From the NCBI GenBank assembly GCA_014378195.1, contig JACMOC010000003.1, positions 1 through 64,000 on the forward strand: DNA of 64,000 nucleotides, written 5' to 3'. This DNA comes from Oligoflexus sp. Lineage in GTDB: Bacteria > Bdellovibrionota_B > Oligoflexia > Oligoflexales > Oligoflexaceae. The position numbers were made by a program, and so were the translations under genes. Under the pieces are notes generated by a model. It saw nothing but the letters and a program-made list of their open reading frames with translations, made no database searches and was not told the DNA's origin. This document shows positions 25,632 to 34,055 of the stretch, in pieces; within the stretch, counting starts at the first letter, position 1, and each line of letters opens with the position of its first letter.

Positions 25632-27716
25632 ATGGCGAGGGTACATTTACTCGATGACGAGCTTATTAACAAGATCGCAGCGGGCGAAGTTGTAGAAAGA
25701 CCCGCCAGCGTTGTCAAAGAATTGGTTGAGAACGCCATTGACGCGGGGTCAACGACAATTCGAGTCAGCCTTAAAGACGGTGGCCGCACACTTATCGAAA
25801 TTTCAGACGATGGGCTCGGTATGATACCGGAGGACGCGGTTCTCGCTTTGAAACGCCATACTACGTCAAAACTGCGTAATGCAGACGATCTTTTTGAAGT
25901 CGCGACGATGGGGTTTCGGGGCGAAGCCCTCGCCTCGATTTCGTCGGTCAGTCGTTTCACTTTGCAAACAATGAGTCGCGATTCGGTGGAAGGCATTCGT
26001 GTGCATCACGAGGATGGCGTCACCACACGTTCGCCCTGGCAAGGCTCGTTCGGAACGAGCGTCACGATCAAAGATATTTTTTATAATGTACCCGCCCGTA
26101 AAACGTTTATGAAAACAGCTGCGGCTGAATTCGCCGTCTGCCACGAGTATCTGCAGGCCCTCGCGCTTGCCCACCCGCAGCTCGGGTTTCGCCTTCTGCA
26201 CAACGACAAAGAGATCTTTTCCGTGTCCCCGCTCCCGATTCCCGACGGCTGGGCAAAGGGTGAGCAGGCATTGCGCCTGCGAACACAGGCTATTCTGGGC
26301 GAAGAGCTGGTGAGCCAGCTCGTTTATCTTCAGCATCAGGATAGACACGTTCGGCTCGAAGGCCTGATCTCGCCTCCCGGTGTTGACAAAGGCACGGCGA
26401 AGCATATCTTCACATTCGTCAACAGCCGCTGGGTGAAGGACAAAGTGCTTCGTTACGGGATTTTGCGCGGGTATCATTCCCACATACTTCGCGGCAAATT
26501 TCCTGTGGTTCTGCTCCATGCGGATATCGAAGCCTCGTTAGTTGACGTGAACGTACATCCTGCAAAAACAGAATTACGATTTCAGTACGGTACCGAAGTT
26601 CAGGCCTCGATCGCGATGGCTATACGCGACGGATTGCGGCAGGGTGCCTGGGGCTCTTCAAAGCCCAATCCAAGTATTTCTGCGTCGACGTCTTACGCTC
26701 CTAAACCCCCAGCTTTATCATCGCCCTCAAGCGCTCCTACGGCGCCCGCTTATGCGCAGGCAAAGGCCCCCGATGATTTTGATCTGCTCCTCTCAAAAGA
26801 TAAAAAAGACTCTATCGCTGACTTCGCCGCGATAGCGCTGCGCGAGGCCAGTACACCATCGCCTTCTCTCGACCTCGGCGCATCATCCACCGATCGATCG
26901 TCGGGTATTAAACGCACAACGATGCCGTTCGATGGTCCGGTTCAGGCAACGCCTGTCTATCCTCATTATCCAAAGCCTGATCCCTCTCTCGAGCGCAAAT
27001 CCGAGGGAAGGTTTCAAACGCCCGCGCGGCCGCCAATTCTTCCAAAAGCCGCGCATCCTTTGGCAAAAGAACCGCGGGTGGCCACGCCACCCGATATCTT
27101 TGCATCGACCCATACCCCCGGCGCCAGTGCCTCGGCTCTAGAAAAGAATATTCCCTGGGACGAACTTCGATTTGTCGGGGCTTTTCAAAAGTGCTTTCTG
27201 TTTTTTGAGCACGAGGACCAACTTCTGGTGGTTGATCAGCACGCTTTTCATGAACGTATTTTATACGAACGCCTTCTCAAAAATCCTGATCTTCTGAAAC
27301 GCACTCAGCCTCTCCTGATGCCCGAGGTGCTAAACTTTAGTCCTGCCGAATGTGTTGAATTCTCAGAGAAAAAAGCCGAATTTAAAAAGCTTGGTTTTGA
27401 CTACGACGTGGTCTCGGCGGAAGAAATCGAAGTGAGGGCCGTGCCTTCGTTACTCGTAAATAAAGATATACAGGGTACCTTTGCCTCTTTGCTGCATGGG
27501 ACTAAGGATCATCAAGAGATTTTGCATGACGTGCTCGCATCAGTCGCGTGTCACGCGGCCGTAAGAGCTGGAGAAGAGCTTCCTGAACCCGAGCTGAAAC
27601 AGCTCGTCTCCGAAGCGAAAACCGTCGACTTCTTTCTAAACTGCCCTCACGGCCGACGGGTCTTGCGTTGGTGGAAAGCGAATCAGGTTGCAGCCTGGTT
27701 TGATAGGCTGGGTTGA
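25632..27716 (+). CDS. mutL: DNA mismatch repair protein MutL
   Basis: 694 residues. N-terminal GHKL ATPase with VVKELVENAIDAGST, SDDGLGM and GFRGEALASISSV, then the transducer domain (VNVHPAKTELRF). A Pro/Ser-rich linker (about 335-505) leads to a C-terminal dimerisation domain carrying the endonuclease motif DQHAFHERILYE (DQHA-x2-E-x4-E, D535), so this MutL should be a nicking type, as in bacteria without MutH. AAGGA precedes the ATG. Overlaps miaA by 4 nt. Confidence 0.96.
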   Translation: MARVHLLDDELINKIAAGEVVERPASVVKELVENAIDAGSTTIRVSLKDGGRTLIEISDDGLGMIPEDAVLALKRHTTSKLRNADDLFEVATMGFRGEALASISSVSRFTLQTMSRDSVEGIRVHHEDGVTTRSPWQGSFGTSVTIKDIFYNVPARKTFMKTAAAEFAVCHEYLQALALAHPQLGFRLLHNDKEIFSVSPLPIPDGWAKGEQALRLRTQAILGEELVSQLVYLQHQDRHVRLEGLISPPGVDKGTAKHIFTFVNSRWVKDKVLRYGILRGYHSHILRGKFPVVLLHADIEASLVDVNVHPAKTELRFQYGTEVQASIAMAIRDGLRQGAWGSSKPNPSISASTSYAPKPPALSSPSSAPTAPAYAQAKAPDDFDLLLSKDKKDSIADFAAIALREASTPSPSLDLGASSTDRSSGIKRTTMPFDGPVQATPVYPHYPKPDPSLERKSEGRFQTPARPPILPKAAHPLAKEPRVATPPDIFASTHTPGASASALEKNIPWDELRFVGAFQKCFLFFEHEDQLLVVDQHAFHERILYERLLKNPDLLKRTQPLLMPEVLNFSPAECVEFSEKKAEFKKLGFDYDVVSAEEIEVRAVPSLLVNKDIQGTFASLLHGTKDHQEILHDVLASVACHAAVRAGEELPEPELKQLVSEAKTVDFFLNCPHGRRVLRWWKANQVAAWFDRLG

Positions 27717-28597
27717 TCGTGAAAAAACGCTATGTGGCGGTTATTGGGCCGACAGCGAGCGGAAAATCCGATCTCGCGATGAAGCTTGCCAAACATTATA
27801 ACGGCGAGCTCGTGAACTGTGATTCCGTGCAGATATACCGAGGATTCGATATTGGTTCGGCTAAGCCTACTTCGGACGAACAGGCTGAGGTTCCGCATCA
27901 TCTCATCGATATTTTGGACTGGAATGAGGACTTTGATGCGCGCAGCTTTGCGCGCGTTGCAGAGGATGCGATCGCTGCTATCGAGGCGCGCGGCAGGATG
28001 CCGATCGTGGTCGGCGGCACCGGGCTTTATCTCCGAGCGCTTTGGCAGGATGGGTTTCACGACCTCCCCAAAGACGTGGCCTTGCGGGCCGAACTGAGTA
28101 CGTATCCGCTCGAAAGGCTCCGCTTGGAGCTCGATCGGCTCGATCCCAAACGTTCGTCTGAGATTCACGATAACGACCGGTTCCGTTTGCAAAGGGCGCT
28201 CGAAGTTGCCACTTTACTCGGGCATTCCGTCAAAAACCTTCCTCCACCGGAAAGCCGGCAGGCTGAATGTTTGGTGATCGCGATGCCAAACGACCGAACA
28301 GAACTGCAGAAAAGAATCAAACAACGCAGTCGGAACATGATGGAAAAGGGGCTTATTCAGGAAGTGGAAGGACTCCTCGCACAGGGAGTCAGCGCGGATT
28401 GTAAACCGATGCAAAGCATCGGTTATCGCGAAGTTGTGATGTATTTAAAAGGAGAGATTGATAGAGCGCAACTTGAAGAGGCGATCATTATCACAACTCG
28501 GCAGTATGCGAAGCGGCAGAATACGTTATTTCGCAAAGTCGCCCACGATTTACAGTGGTCTGCTGAGAGTGCCATAAGTGACTTAAACGGCTGGTAG
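27713..28597 (+). CDS. miaA: tRNA dimethylallyltransferase
   Basis: 294 residues. It adds a dimethylallyl group to A37 of tRNAs reading UNN codons. P-loop GPTASGKSD near the N-terminus, NCDSVQIYRGFDIGSAKP, VGGTGLYLRAL and the QSIGYREVVMYL signature. Start is TTG at 27713 overlapping the mutL stop (TTGA), or GTG at 27719; both are plausible. The mutL-miaA pairing is common in Gram-negative genomes. Confidence 0.95.
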   Translation: MIVKKRYVAVIGPTASGKSDLAMKLAKHYNGELVNCDSVQIYRGFDIGSAKPTSDEQAEVPHHLIDILDWNEDFDARSFARVAEDAIAAIEARGRMPIVVGGTGLYLRALWQDGFHDLPKDVALRAELSTYPLERLRLELDRLDPKRSSEIHDNDRFRLQRALEVATLLGHSVKNLPPPESRQAECLVIAMPNDRTELQKRIKQRSRNMMEKGLIQEVEGLLAQGVSADCKPMQSIGYREVVMYLKGEIDRAQLEEAIIITTRQYAKRQNTLFRKVAHDLQWSAESAISDLNGW

Positions 28598-28608
28598 AGC
28601 CCGGTTTT

Positions 28609-28644
28609 AAGCCGACCCGGCCCAGAGCCGGTCAGGCTTTTTTG
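28609..28644 (+). terminator. Terminator after mutL-miaA
   Basis: AAGCC with GACCCGGC (28610-28621) pairs with GCCGGTC and GGCTT (28627-28639), with one bulged C and one unpaired A, followed by TTTTTT on the + strand. Its right arm overlaps the stop codon of the convergent lipoprotein gene. Confidence 0.75.
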
Positions 28645-28967
28645 CGCGTTACGCCCGCCGTACAGAGGGCTTTCATATAAATATGATTATGCCAGGATAA
28701 AAATCCCAGCGCCGTCTGATATTCCGTGACGATGCCGACGATATCGCCGCTTGGGCATTGGCCCTGGAGTTCATCATACGCTTGATCGAGATAATGTGTG
28801 TTACCGGTAAACCCGAGTATCACCAATTGCTCGCTGTGTGCTGTTACGAGTTTGCCGGCAGTTTGAGGCATTGCAGGTTCAAAACCACTCACGTAAACAT
28901 CGTGGACAGAATAAGCACACGACGTCAAAAAAAAAGCAAAAACACTGCATAAAAGGTGGGCTTTCAT
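28632..28967 (-). CDS. Small lipoprotein, member 1 of a tandem related trio
   Basis: 111 residues. Lipoprotein signal with lipobox LTSC (C17). The mature part shares a pattern with the next gene: KLVTAHSEQLVILGF ... YLDQAYDELQGQCPSGDIVGIVTEYQ. Two or three Cys in mature positions may form a disulfide (QC and LC near the end). Unknown function, probably in the envelope. GGAG lies 8 nt before the ATG, which overlaps the stop of the upstream gene (ATGA). Confidence 0.7.
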   Translation of the reverse strand: MKAHLLCSVFAFFLTSCAYSVHDVYVSGFEPAMPQTAGKLVTAHSEQLVILGFTGNTHYLDQAYDELQGQCPSGDIVGIVTEYQTALGFLSWHNHIYMKALCTAGVTRKKA

Positions 28968-29317
28968 AGATCAGGCTCCAGTGAGGCAGTGGACTTACGC
29001 GTTCCGTCCTGCACACAGTAGCCGGTAGCAGTGACCGCGCGCGTATGGAAAATCATGAAGAAATAATTGATCACTTCGTCTTTCGTCAGGATGCCCTTGA
29101 CTTGGCCACCGGCACACTGATCTTTGAGTTTGCCGACGAGACCGTCTACATAGTCATTATCAAAATTCAGGCCTAGGAATATAAATTTGGAAACCTCGGC
29201 CGTCACTTTTTTATTACGCTGCTGAGGGATCTGCGTTAAGGACACGCTGTTGATCGAGTGGCAGGCTGTGAGTGCGGTGAGGGCCGTTGCTATGAAAAAT
29301 CGTTTCAATGTCGACAT
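28964..29317 (-). CDS. Small lipoprotein, member 2 of the trio
   Basis: 117 residues from the ATG at 29317 (GGAG 8 nt upstream); an upstream ATG at 29341 gives a worse signal. Lipobox LTAC (C19). The mature part, KKVTAEVSKFIFLGLNFDNDYVDGLVGKLKDQCAGGQVKGILT, aligns by eye with member 1 over about 60 residues, and the GYC near the end matches its late Cys. Envelope protein of unknown function. Confidence 0.7.
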   Translation of the reverse strand: MSTLKRFFIATALTALTACHSINSVSLTQIPQQRNKKVTAEVSKFIFLGLNFDNDYVDGLVGKLKDQCAGGQVKGILTKDEVINYFFMIFHTRAVTATGYCVQDGTRKSTASLEPDL

Positions 29318-29328
29318 GGAAAATCTCC

Positions 29329-29751
29329 TTATTGCCAGCAATCGCCGCTTACTTTGATGATTTCACCTGACACTACGGGATATTTTCTGGATTCACGCAT
29401 AAGCGCGAGGTTGGAGATTTTGCCGCTTGGGCATTCCGCAAAGAGGAGCTCAAATATAGGGCGTGCATAGTCGGCATTATAAACGAGGTTGCCGGTTCGA
29501 GGTCCCATTTGAAAAAGACCGAGGATGTTCTCCGCATCCCGTGTCTGCCTGCTAAACGTGCGGTTACCGAGACGGCGAAGTATCGCTCCGGCTTCCTGGA
29601 GGTTGACGCCGGTCTCCGAAAGTTTTAGATCTATTTTTTTACTTATGCCTCGTCCTGAAGCATCAACATCGCCCAGCTGAACATGATGAAGCACCGCGCA
29701 GGCATTCAAAAAAAAGCTCATCATGCTGAATAGCACTACCCTGATGTGCAC
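29329..29751 (-). CDS. Small lipoprotein, member 3 of the trio (divergent)
   Basis: 140 residues from a GTG at 29751, chosen because GAGGA lies 6 nt upstream and the product has a clean signal (MHIRVVLFSMMSFFLNAC, lipobox C18). The C-terminal part ELLFAECPSGKISNLALMRESR ... VSGDC keeps the Cys-Pro-Ser-Gly pattern of members 1 and 2, with a longer middle. First gene of the three-gene unit. Function unknown. Confidence 0.62.
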   Translation of the reverse strand: MHIRVVLFSMMSFFLNACAVLHHVQLGDVDASGRGISKKIDLKLSETGVNLQEAGAILRRLGNRTFSRQTRDAENILGLFQMGPRTGNLVYNADYARPIFELLFAECPSGKISNLALMRESRKYPVVSGEIIKVSGDCWQ

Positions 29752-29812
29752 CTGCGATCCTCTCACTGATATTTCAAGTATGATATCACGTATGAAGACA
29801 TTCGCGGTGAGC

Positions 29813-29861
29813 AAAAAAAGGGGTCTTTCCGCTCCCGAAGGAAGAGGACGACCCCAAAAAA
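29813..29861 (-). terminator. Strong terminator for minus-strand transcripts from the CobU-like gene region
   Basis: GGGGTC (29820-29825) pairs with GACCCC (29850-29855), extended inside by TTTCC/GGAAG. The minus strand has a run of seven T right after the stem (29813-29819). It is ~340 bp downstream of the CobU-like gene, so any minus transcript crossing 29863-30197 would end here. Confidence 0.8.
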
Positions 29862-29862
29862 A

Positions 29863-30197
29863 TCGAACACACTATGTCGTCAGGCGAAGGCCACTTTTTT
29901 GAAAGTAAGAATTTTCAAAGAGGGGAATCGCCTAGCGAGCTTTGGCAATGCCCAGCGCCCACTTCAAGACAGCGGCTACCAGGGCAGTTTCATTATCCGC
30001 TAAAGTGACCAAATTATCGCCGGTGTTTAGAGACTATTTTCGTTGCCGCGCTTCGAGGTCTTAGCCTGTCCCGTCTCGAGGAGCCGGAATGCTGAAAGGT
30101 GACCAACCGTTGAGGCGAAAGGGTCCTTTTTAAATATGTCATAAAGGCGTAATTTGCAGCGATGGGACGGTGCTAGACGGTGCGCCTCGCCTTCTCC
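29863..30197 (-). ncRNA. Candidate structured RNA or long 3' UTR, unidentified
   Basis: 335 bp without a gene, bounded by the CobU-like stop and a strong minus-strand terminator. On the minus strand an outer helix AGGCGA/TCGCCT (29926-29931 with 29882-29887) encloses TTTGAAA/TTTCAA, and a 14-nt element GGTCACCTTTCAGC near 30100 recurs as GGTCACTTTAGC near 30008. No match to tmRNA, RNase P, SRP or cobalamin riboswitch consensus was found by eye. Strand and boundaries are inferred from the terminator. It may simply be an untranslated tail of the upstream gene. Confidence 0.35.
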
Positions 30198-30815
30198 TCA
30201 GGGCTTTAAAAGGGATGGAATTCCCGCAATGATATGAACCACGGATCCGGCTTTCTGTGCGAGGGCCACGTGAGTTCGGCCAAGAGCCTGGCGGAAAAAA
30301 CGCGAGAGCTCCTGGGGTGGCGATACCCCGGCCCCGATTTCGCTCGAAACAATGACGATGCGTTTATGGGGGTGTTGCTCGAGCTGAAGGATAAACTTCC
30401 GAAGCTCCAAATCGATTCGGGCGTCCTGCTGTTTCAAATCGTATTTGGACCATCCTTCCAAAAGGAAGTTCGCCAGCCATTGGTTCACCGAATCCACGAG
30501 GACCTGCTCAGAAGCCTCAAAAGCCGCCACCAGGCCTTCGTTAAGGCTTGAGGACTCGTTGTGCTGCCAATGACTCGGTCTTTGAGCTTTGAGAGCTTTT
30601 ATCCGGTCTTCCAGCTCACTTAAACCCGCCATGCCTAAAACTGTGGTGGCGCACGTTCGGTCCAGGGCCTCAGGCGCTATGTCTGATTTCCCACTATAAG
30701 CGGGGCCTAAGATGAACACTGGCGAGGGCAATTCGGAAAGCGGAGGGCAATGTTTACCAATCATCATTGAGGCGCCCCATGGCAGCAGGAGGTTCGTATT
30801 TCCACATTTTACCAC
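30198..30815 (-). CDS. CobU/CobP-like adenosylcobinamide kinase/guanylyltransferase
   Basis: 205 residues from GTG at 30815; an ATG at 30767 is also possible and neither has a strong ribosome site. P-loop GPAYSGKSD (family usual: GGxRSGKS). Other family features: RIKALKAQRPSHWQ, VDSVNQWLANFL, and the long EIGAGVSPPQELSRFFRQALGRTHVALAQKAGSVVHIIAGIPSLLK segment, here read in parts. The family phosphorylates adenosylcobinamide and adds GMP in B12 nucleotide-loop assembly. No other B12 genes are nearby. Confidence 0.72.
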   Translation of the reverse strand: MVKCGNTNLLLPWGASMMIGKHCPPLSELPSPVFILGPAYSGKSDIAPEALDRTCATTVLGMAGLSELEDRIKALKAQRPSHWQHNESSSLNEGLVAAFEASEQVLVDSVNQWLANFLLEGWSKYDLKQQDARIDLELRKFILQLEQHPHKRIVIVSSEIGAGVSPPQELSRFFRQALGRTHVALAQKAGSVVHIIAGIPSLLKP

Positions 30816-30911
30816 AGCTCCCCCGCGAGATGTCCTTGCGATCTTGGCCTTGGCATTGCTAAGACAGTGACACGGTATTGAAGATTCACCTCATAGAGAG
30901 AGTCACTCCTC

Positions 30912-32147
30912 ATGGGTTTTCTGGAAGTCATGCAACAAAGAGGTATGTTGGCGCAGGTCACGCACGAAGACGAGCTTCGTGAGTACCTGAACAGCGGTGT
31001 GAGAACAGCCTATGCTGGTTTTGATCCAACCGGTGACAGTTTGCACGTTGGCCATATGCTTCCTGTGCTTGCGCTGCGGCGCTGGCAACAGGCCGGTCAT
31101 CGCATCATTGTCCTGCTGGGTGGTGGAACAGCCATGGTGGGCGATCCTACGGGCAAAAGCGAAATGCGACAGATGATGACTGAAGAGTTGATCGATCAAC
31201 GCGCTCAGATGTTTAAAAAACAGCTTGCCCCCTTTCTCGATTTTTCCTCACCGTCCAAAGGCATCGTCGTTAACAATGGCGACTGGCTGCGTGAGTTGAA
31301 TTACCTATCGTTTCTCCGCGAAGTTGGGTCCCACTTTTCCGTGAACCGAATGTTGACCGCAGAGAGCGTGAAGCAGCGCCTCGAAAAAGGCCTGTCGTTT
31401 CTCGAATTCAATTACATGATCCTGCAAAGTTATGATTTTTATCATCTCAACAAACACGAAGACTGCGCGGTGCAATTGGGTGGAGATGATCAGTGGAGTA
31501 ACATGCTGGGCGGCATGGAACTCGTAAGGCGTAAAGAACACAGACAAGCATTTTGCGTGACGGTGCCACTTCTTGTGAATACCCAAGGCAAAAAGATGGG
31601 GAAAACCGAGAGCGGTGCTATCTGGCTCGATCCCAATCTCACGACTCCTTACGACTTCTATCAATACTTCCGCAATCTCGATGACGATATGGTCGAGAAG
31701 TGTTTGTTTTACTTCACCGATCTTCCTGTCGAGGAAGTGAAGTATCTGAGCGGCCTTAAAGATAAAGCGATCAACGATTCAAAGATAGCTTTGGCGTTTG
31801 AAATTACCAAACTCGTGCATGGCGAGGAGGAAGCTCTAAAGGCCAAAGAAATGGCGTCCTCCCTCTTTGGTGGTATTGCCGATCGACCTTCGGCTCCCGA
31901 AATTGTGCTCAGCTCCAAAGTTATTCCCGGTGCTGCCGTGAACATCATCGATCTTCTTACTTTGAGTAAGCTTTTCCCGTCCAAAAGCGAAGTGAGGCGC
32001 ATGATCGAGCAAGGCGGACTGACTCTGGACGGCGTAAAGGTTGATTCGCTTGAATTTGAAGTCGATACGGATCGACTCAAATCGGAGGAGGGTGTGCTCA
32101 TAAAAAAAGGTAAAAAATCCTTCCATCTCCTCAGAATAAAAGACTAG
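30912..32147 (+). CDS. tyrS: Tyrosyl-tRNA synthetase
   Basis: 411 residues, class I synthetase. HIGH motif as HVGH at 45-48 (GDSLHVGHMLPV) and KMSKS as KMGKT at 228-232 (GKKMGKTESGAIW). A C-terminal S4-type RNA-binding domain (about 340-405) contains KSEVRRMIEQGGLTLDG. It attaches Tyr to tRNA-Tyr. Single gene; a weak stem-loop follows. Confidence 0.95.
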   Translation: MGFLEVMQQRGMLAQVTHEDELREYLNSGVRTAYAGFDPTGDSLHVGHMLPVLALRRWQQAGHRIIVLLGGGTAMVGDPTGKSEMRQMMTEELIDQRAQMFKKQLAPFLDFSSPSKGIVVNNGDWLRELNYLSFLREVGSHFSVNRMLTAESVKQRLEKGLSFLEFNYMILQSYDFYHLNKHEDCAVQLGGDDQWSNMLGGMELVRRKEHRQAFCVTVPLLVNTQGKKMGKTESGAIWLDPNLTTPYDFYQYFRNLDDDMVEKCLFYFTDLPVEEVKYLSGLKDKAINDSKIALAFEITKLVHGEEEALKAKEMASSLFGGIADRPSAPEIVLSSKVIPGAAVNIIDLLTLSKLFPSKSEVRRMIEQGGLTLDGVKVDSLEFEVDTDRLKSEEGVLIKKGKKSFHLLRIKD

Positions 32148-32170
32148 TTTTTTGTGTTAATGACTCGAAG

Positions 32171-32215
32171 GGATTCCGCAGGCAGCCCTCTTCATGTCTT
32201 CGGAATCCTTACTCT
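32171..32215 (+). terminator. Probable weak terminator after tyrS
   Basis: GGATTCCG (32171-32178) pairs with CGGAATCC (32201-32208), followed by a broken T-rich stretch (TTACTCTTTT). The loop is 22 nt, so efficiency is doubtful. Confidence 0.5.
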
Positions 32216-32284
32216 TTTGGACCCCTGTTAAGCTTTTCCCTGGTTCGACCGACTAGCCTAGAGTTGTCCATCATGGGAGCCTTT

Positions 32285-32815
32285 ATGAAATTCTCTATCC
32301 TCGCACCCCTCAGTCTAACTTTTCTGCTCTTTTCGAGCGTCGCTATCGCAGCTCAGGTCTCAGCAAAGAAGGATGGCACGCAAGTCTTCTCTGAGCCGAA
32401 AAAAGGCGCAGCCGTCGTAAGAGAACTGAAAAAAGGCGAGACCATCGATGCAGGCGATCGTGCCGGCATGTTTTGGAAGGTGAAAACCGCAGAGGGCAAA
32501 GAAGGTTTTGTCTCAGTAATGGCCGTCCAGCGCGAAGCAGGCCAGGATTCGGGCATACAGACCGCCCTTCATGATGCCGCGATGAAAGCACGCAACAGTC
32601 CCGAAGGTGGTGATTCAGCACGAGCGCGCTCCGCGGTCATGGGTGTGCGTGGTTTAAATGAGAATAATGAACTCGCCGAAATCGGTTCTTTAAAACCCGA
32701 TCTGAGAGCTATCTATCACATGGAAGATCGTGCGTTGAATGTCAAACGCGTGGATCGTCTCGAGTCTTTAGTTCAAAAAGAAGTAGAAAATACCGCCACC
32801 GCGCAGAATAAATAA
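32285..32815 (+). CDS. Exported bacterial SH3-domain protein
   Basis: 176 residues from the ATG at 32285 (GGGAG 5 nt upstream; the earlier in-frame start at 32264 adds residues before the signal). Signal peptide ending AIAAQ. A bacterial SH3 (SH3b) domain follows: KKDGTQVFSEPKKGAAVVRELKKGETIDAG ... FWKVKTAEGKEGFVS, read in parts. The C-terminal half is helical and charged. SH3b domains often bind peptidoglycan; the role here is unknown. A terminator follows. Confidence 0.82.
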   Translation: MKFSILAPLSLTFLLFSSVAIAAQVSAKKDGTQVFSEPKKGAAVVRELKKGETIDAGDRAGMFWKVKTAEGKEGFVSVMAVQREAGQDSGIQTALHDAAMKARNSPEGGDSARARSAVMGVRGLNENNELAEIGSLKPDLRAIYHMEDRALNVKRVDRLESLVQKEVENTATAQNK

Positions 32816-32836
32816 GGATTTTAGAACAACTTGGAG

Positions 32837-32866
32837 AGACCGGGGCTTTGGCTTCGGTCTTTTTTA
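32837..32866 (+). terminator. Terminator after the SH3-domain gene
   Basis: AGACCG (32837-32842) pairs with CGGTCT (32855-32860), followed by TTTTT on the + strand. The T run touches the stop codon of the convergent Kelch gene. Confidence 0.7.
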
Positions 32867-34000
32867 CGGAATCTTCCCAAACGGAATCAATGTCAACTCA
32901 TCCGAAGTCTCAAGATTTCCGCCCGTCTTATCCCCACTCAATCCACCAAAGACATAAAGCCGTCCATCGATCGTCCCGAGGCAGTGAGCTAGTCGACCGC
33001 GCGGAGCGTTCGGTATTTCCACTGTTCGCCAAATCAAAGTCTTCTGATCGAGTAAAAATGCAGCCGATTGAAATGTGTTGTCAACTTCTCGGCCACCCCA
33101 GACAAGCAGTCCTTTATCGGGGATCAAAGTCATCTCAAAAGCCTTTCGGGTGTGTGTGAAAGCCGGGATTTTTGTCCAGGTTTTGTCCCTAACATCATAA
33201 ACAGCGCCATCAAACTTCGGCCCATCATTGCCCATCCCGCCGAGGATATAAACCCTGGTGCCGTCACCAACGGCCTTGGCGTTCGCTCGGGCATCGAGCA
33301 GCGGTGATTTGGGAATCGTCTCGATCGCCCCCGTTAAAGGGAACAGAAGGAGGCCCTCGTCGCTCCGTATTTTGCCTTCAAAACCGCCCCAGATGAACAC
33401 TTTCGAATCGACTGCCACTGCGATGTTTGAAATGCGTTCCTTTGTAAAGGAATCAAAAGCGGTCCATTTTTGAGTCGAGGTATCAAACTTTCCCCAATTG
33501 TTCTGATGGTCCTCGGTCTGGCCTCCAAACAGGACTAAGCTGCCACCCACCGCCGTTAGACTCGCGGATCGGCGACCGATGATCTTCGCGTTCTGACCTA
33601 TGCGCGTCCATTCCTGTTTGAAACTATCAAAAACAAAGAGGTCGTTGGATGTCCTGCGCGATTTTTCCTCGCCCCCAAATACATAAATATTAAGGCCGAT
33701 CTGAGCGGCCGAGAAATTGCCTTTGGGCGCTGGTCCATTGCGTGTTGGCCAGACATCCCAGATCTTTTGATCTAAGTTATAACTGACGCCTTTGCTGTTC
33801 AAAGGCGATAGGTCTTCGTGAGGTGTGATCCCTCCTAATGCATGAAACATATGACCTGACGTAAAACAGTGCGAGTATGTGACCGTTCCAAACTCATCGG
33901 GTGCCGAGAGCACTTCGGACCCTGTATGGCCTCCGCTGCTTACACACGCCGTGGCGACTATTAGGATGAGTAGGAGGCTCATGAGGTGATTCAAACGCAT
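32864..34000 (-). CDS. Kelch-repeat lipoprotein
   Basis: 378 residues. Lipoprotein signal with lipobox ATAC (C19). The rest is a series of about six Kelch blades, seen as GG pairs followed by Tyr/Trp-containing strands (IYVFGGEEKSRRTSNDLFVFD, LVLFGGQTEDHQN, VFIWGGFEGK, VYILGGMGNDG, LLVWGGREVDN, LYVFGGLSGD, read separately). Predicted beta-propeller anchored in the inner leaflet of the outer membrane. Ligand unknown. Single gene. Confidence 0.88.
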   Translation of the reverse strand: MRLNHLMSLLLILIVATACVSSGGHTGSEVLSAPDEFGTVTYSHCFTSGHMFHALGGITPHEDLSPLNSKGVSYNLDQKIWDVWPTRNGPAPKGNFSAAQIGLNIYVFGGEEKSRRTSNDLFVFDSFKQEWTRIGQNAKIIGRRSASLTAVGGSLVLFGGQTEDHQNNWGKFDTSTQKWTAFDSFTKERISNIAVAVDSKVFIWGGFEGKIRSDEGLLLFPLTGAIETIPKSPLLDARANAKAVGDGTRVYILGGMGNDGPKFDGAVYDVRDKTWTKIPAFTHTRKAFEMTLIPDKGLLVWGGREVDNTFQSAAFLLDQKTLIWRTVEIPNAPRGRLAHCLGTIDGRLYVFGGLSGDKTGGNLETSDELTLIPFGKIP

Positions 34001-34055
34001 AAGGAAGAGGCCTTCTTCGGAAGTTAGGGGTCGAGAGTAACATGCACTCCCAGGA

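Noticed and set aside
29863-30197. tmRNA (ssrA)
   Set aside because: AAAATAGTC and an ADNETALVAA-like frame are suggestive, but there is no tRNA-like 5' or 3' end, no T-arm sequence and no CCA, so it is not called as tmRNA.
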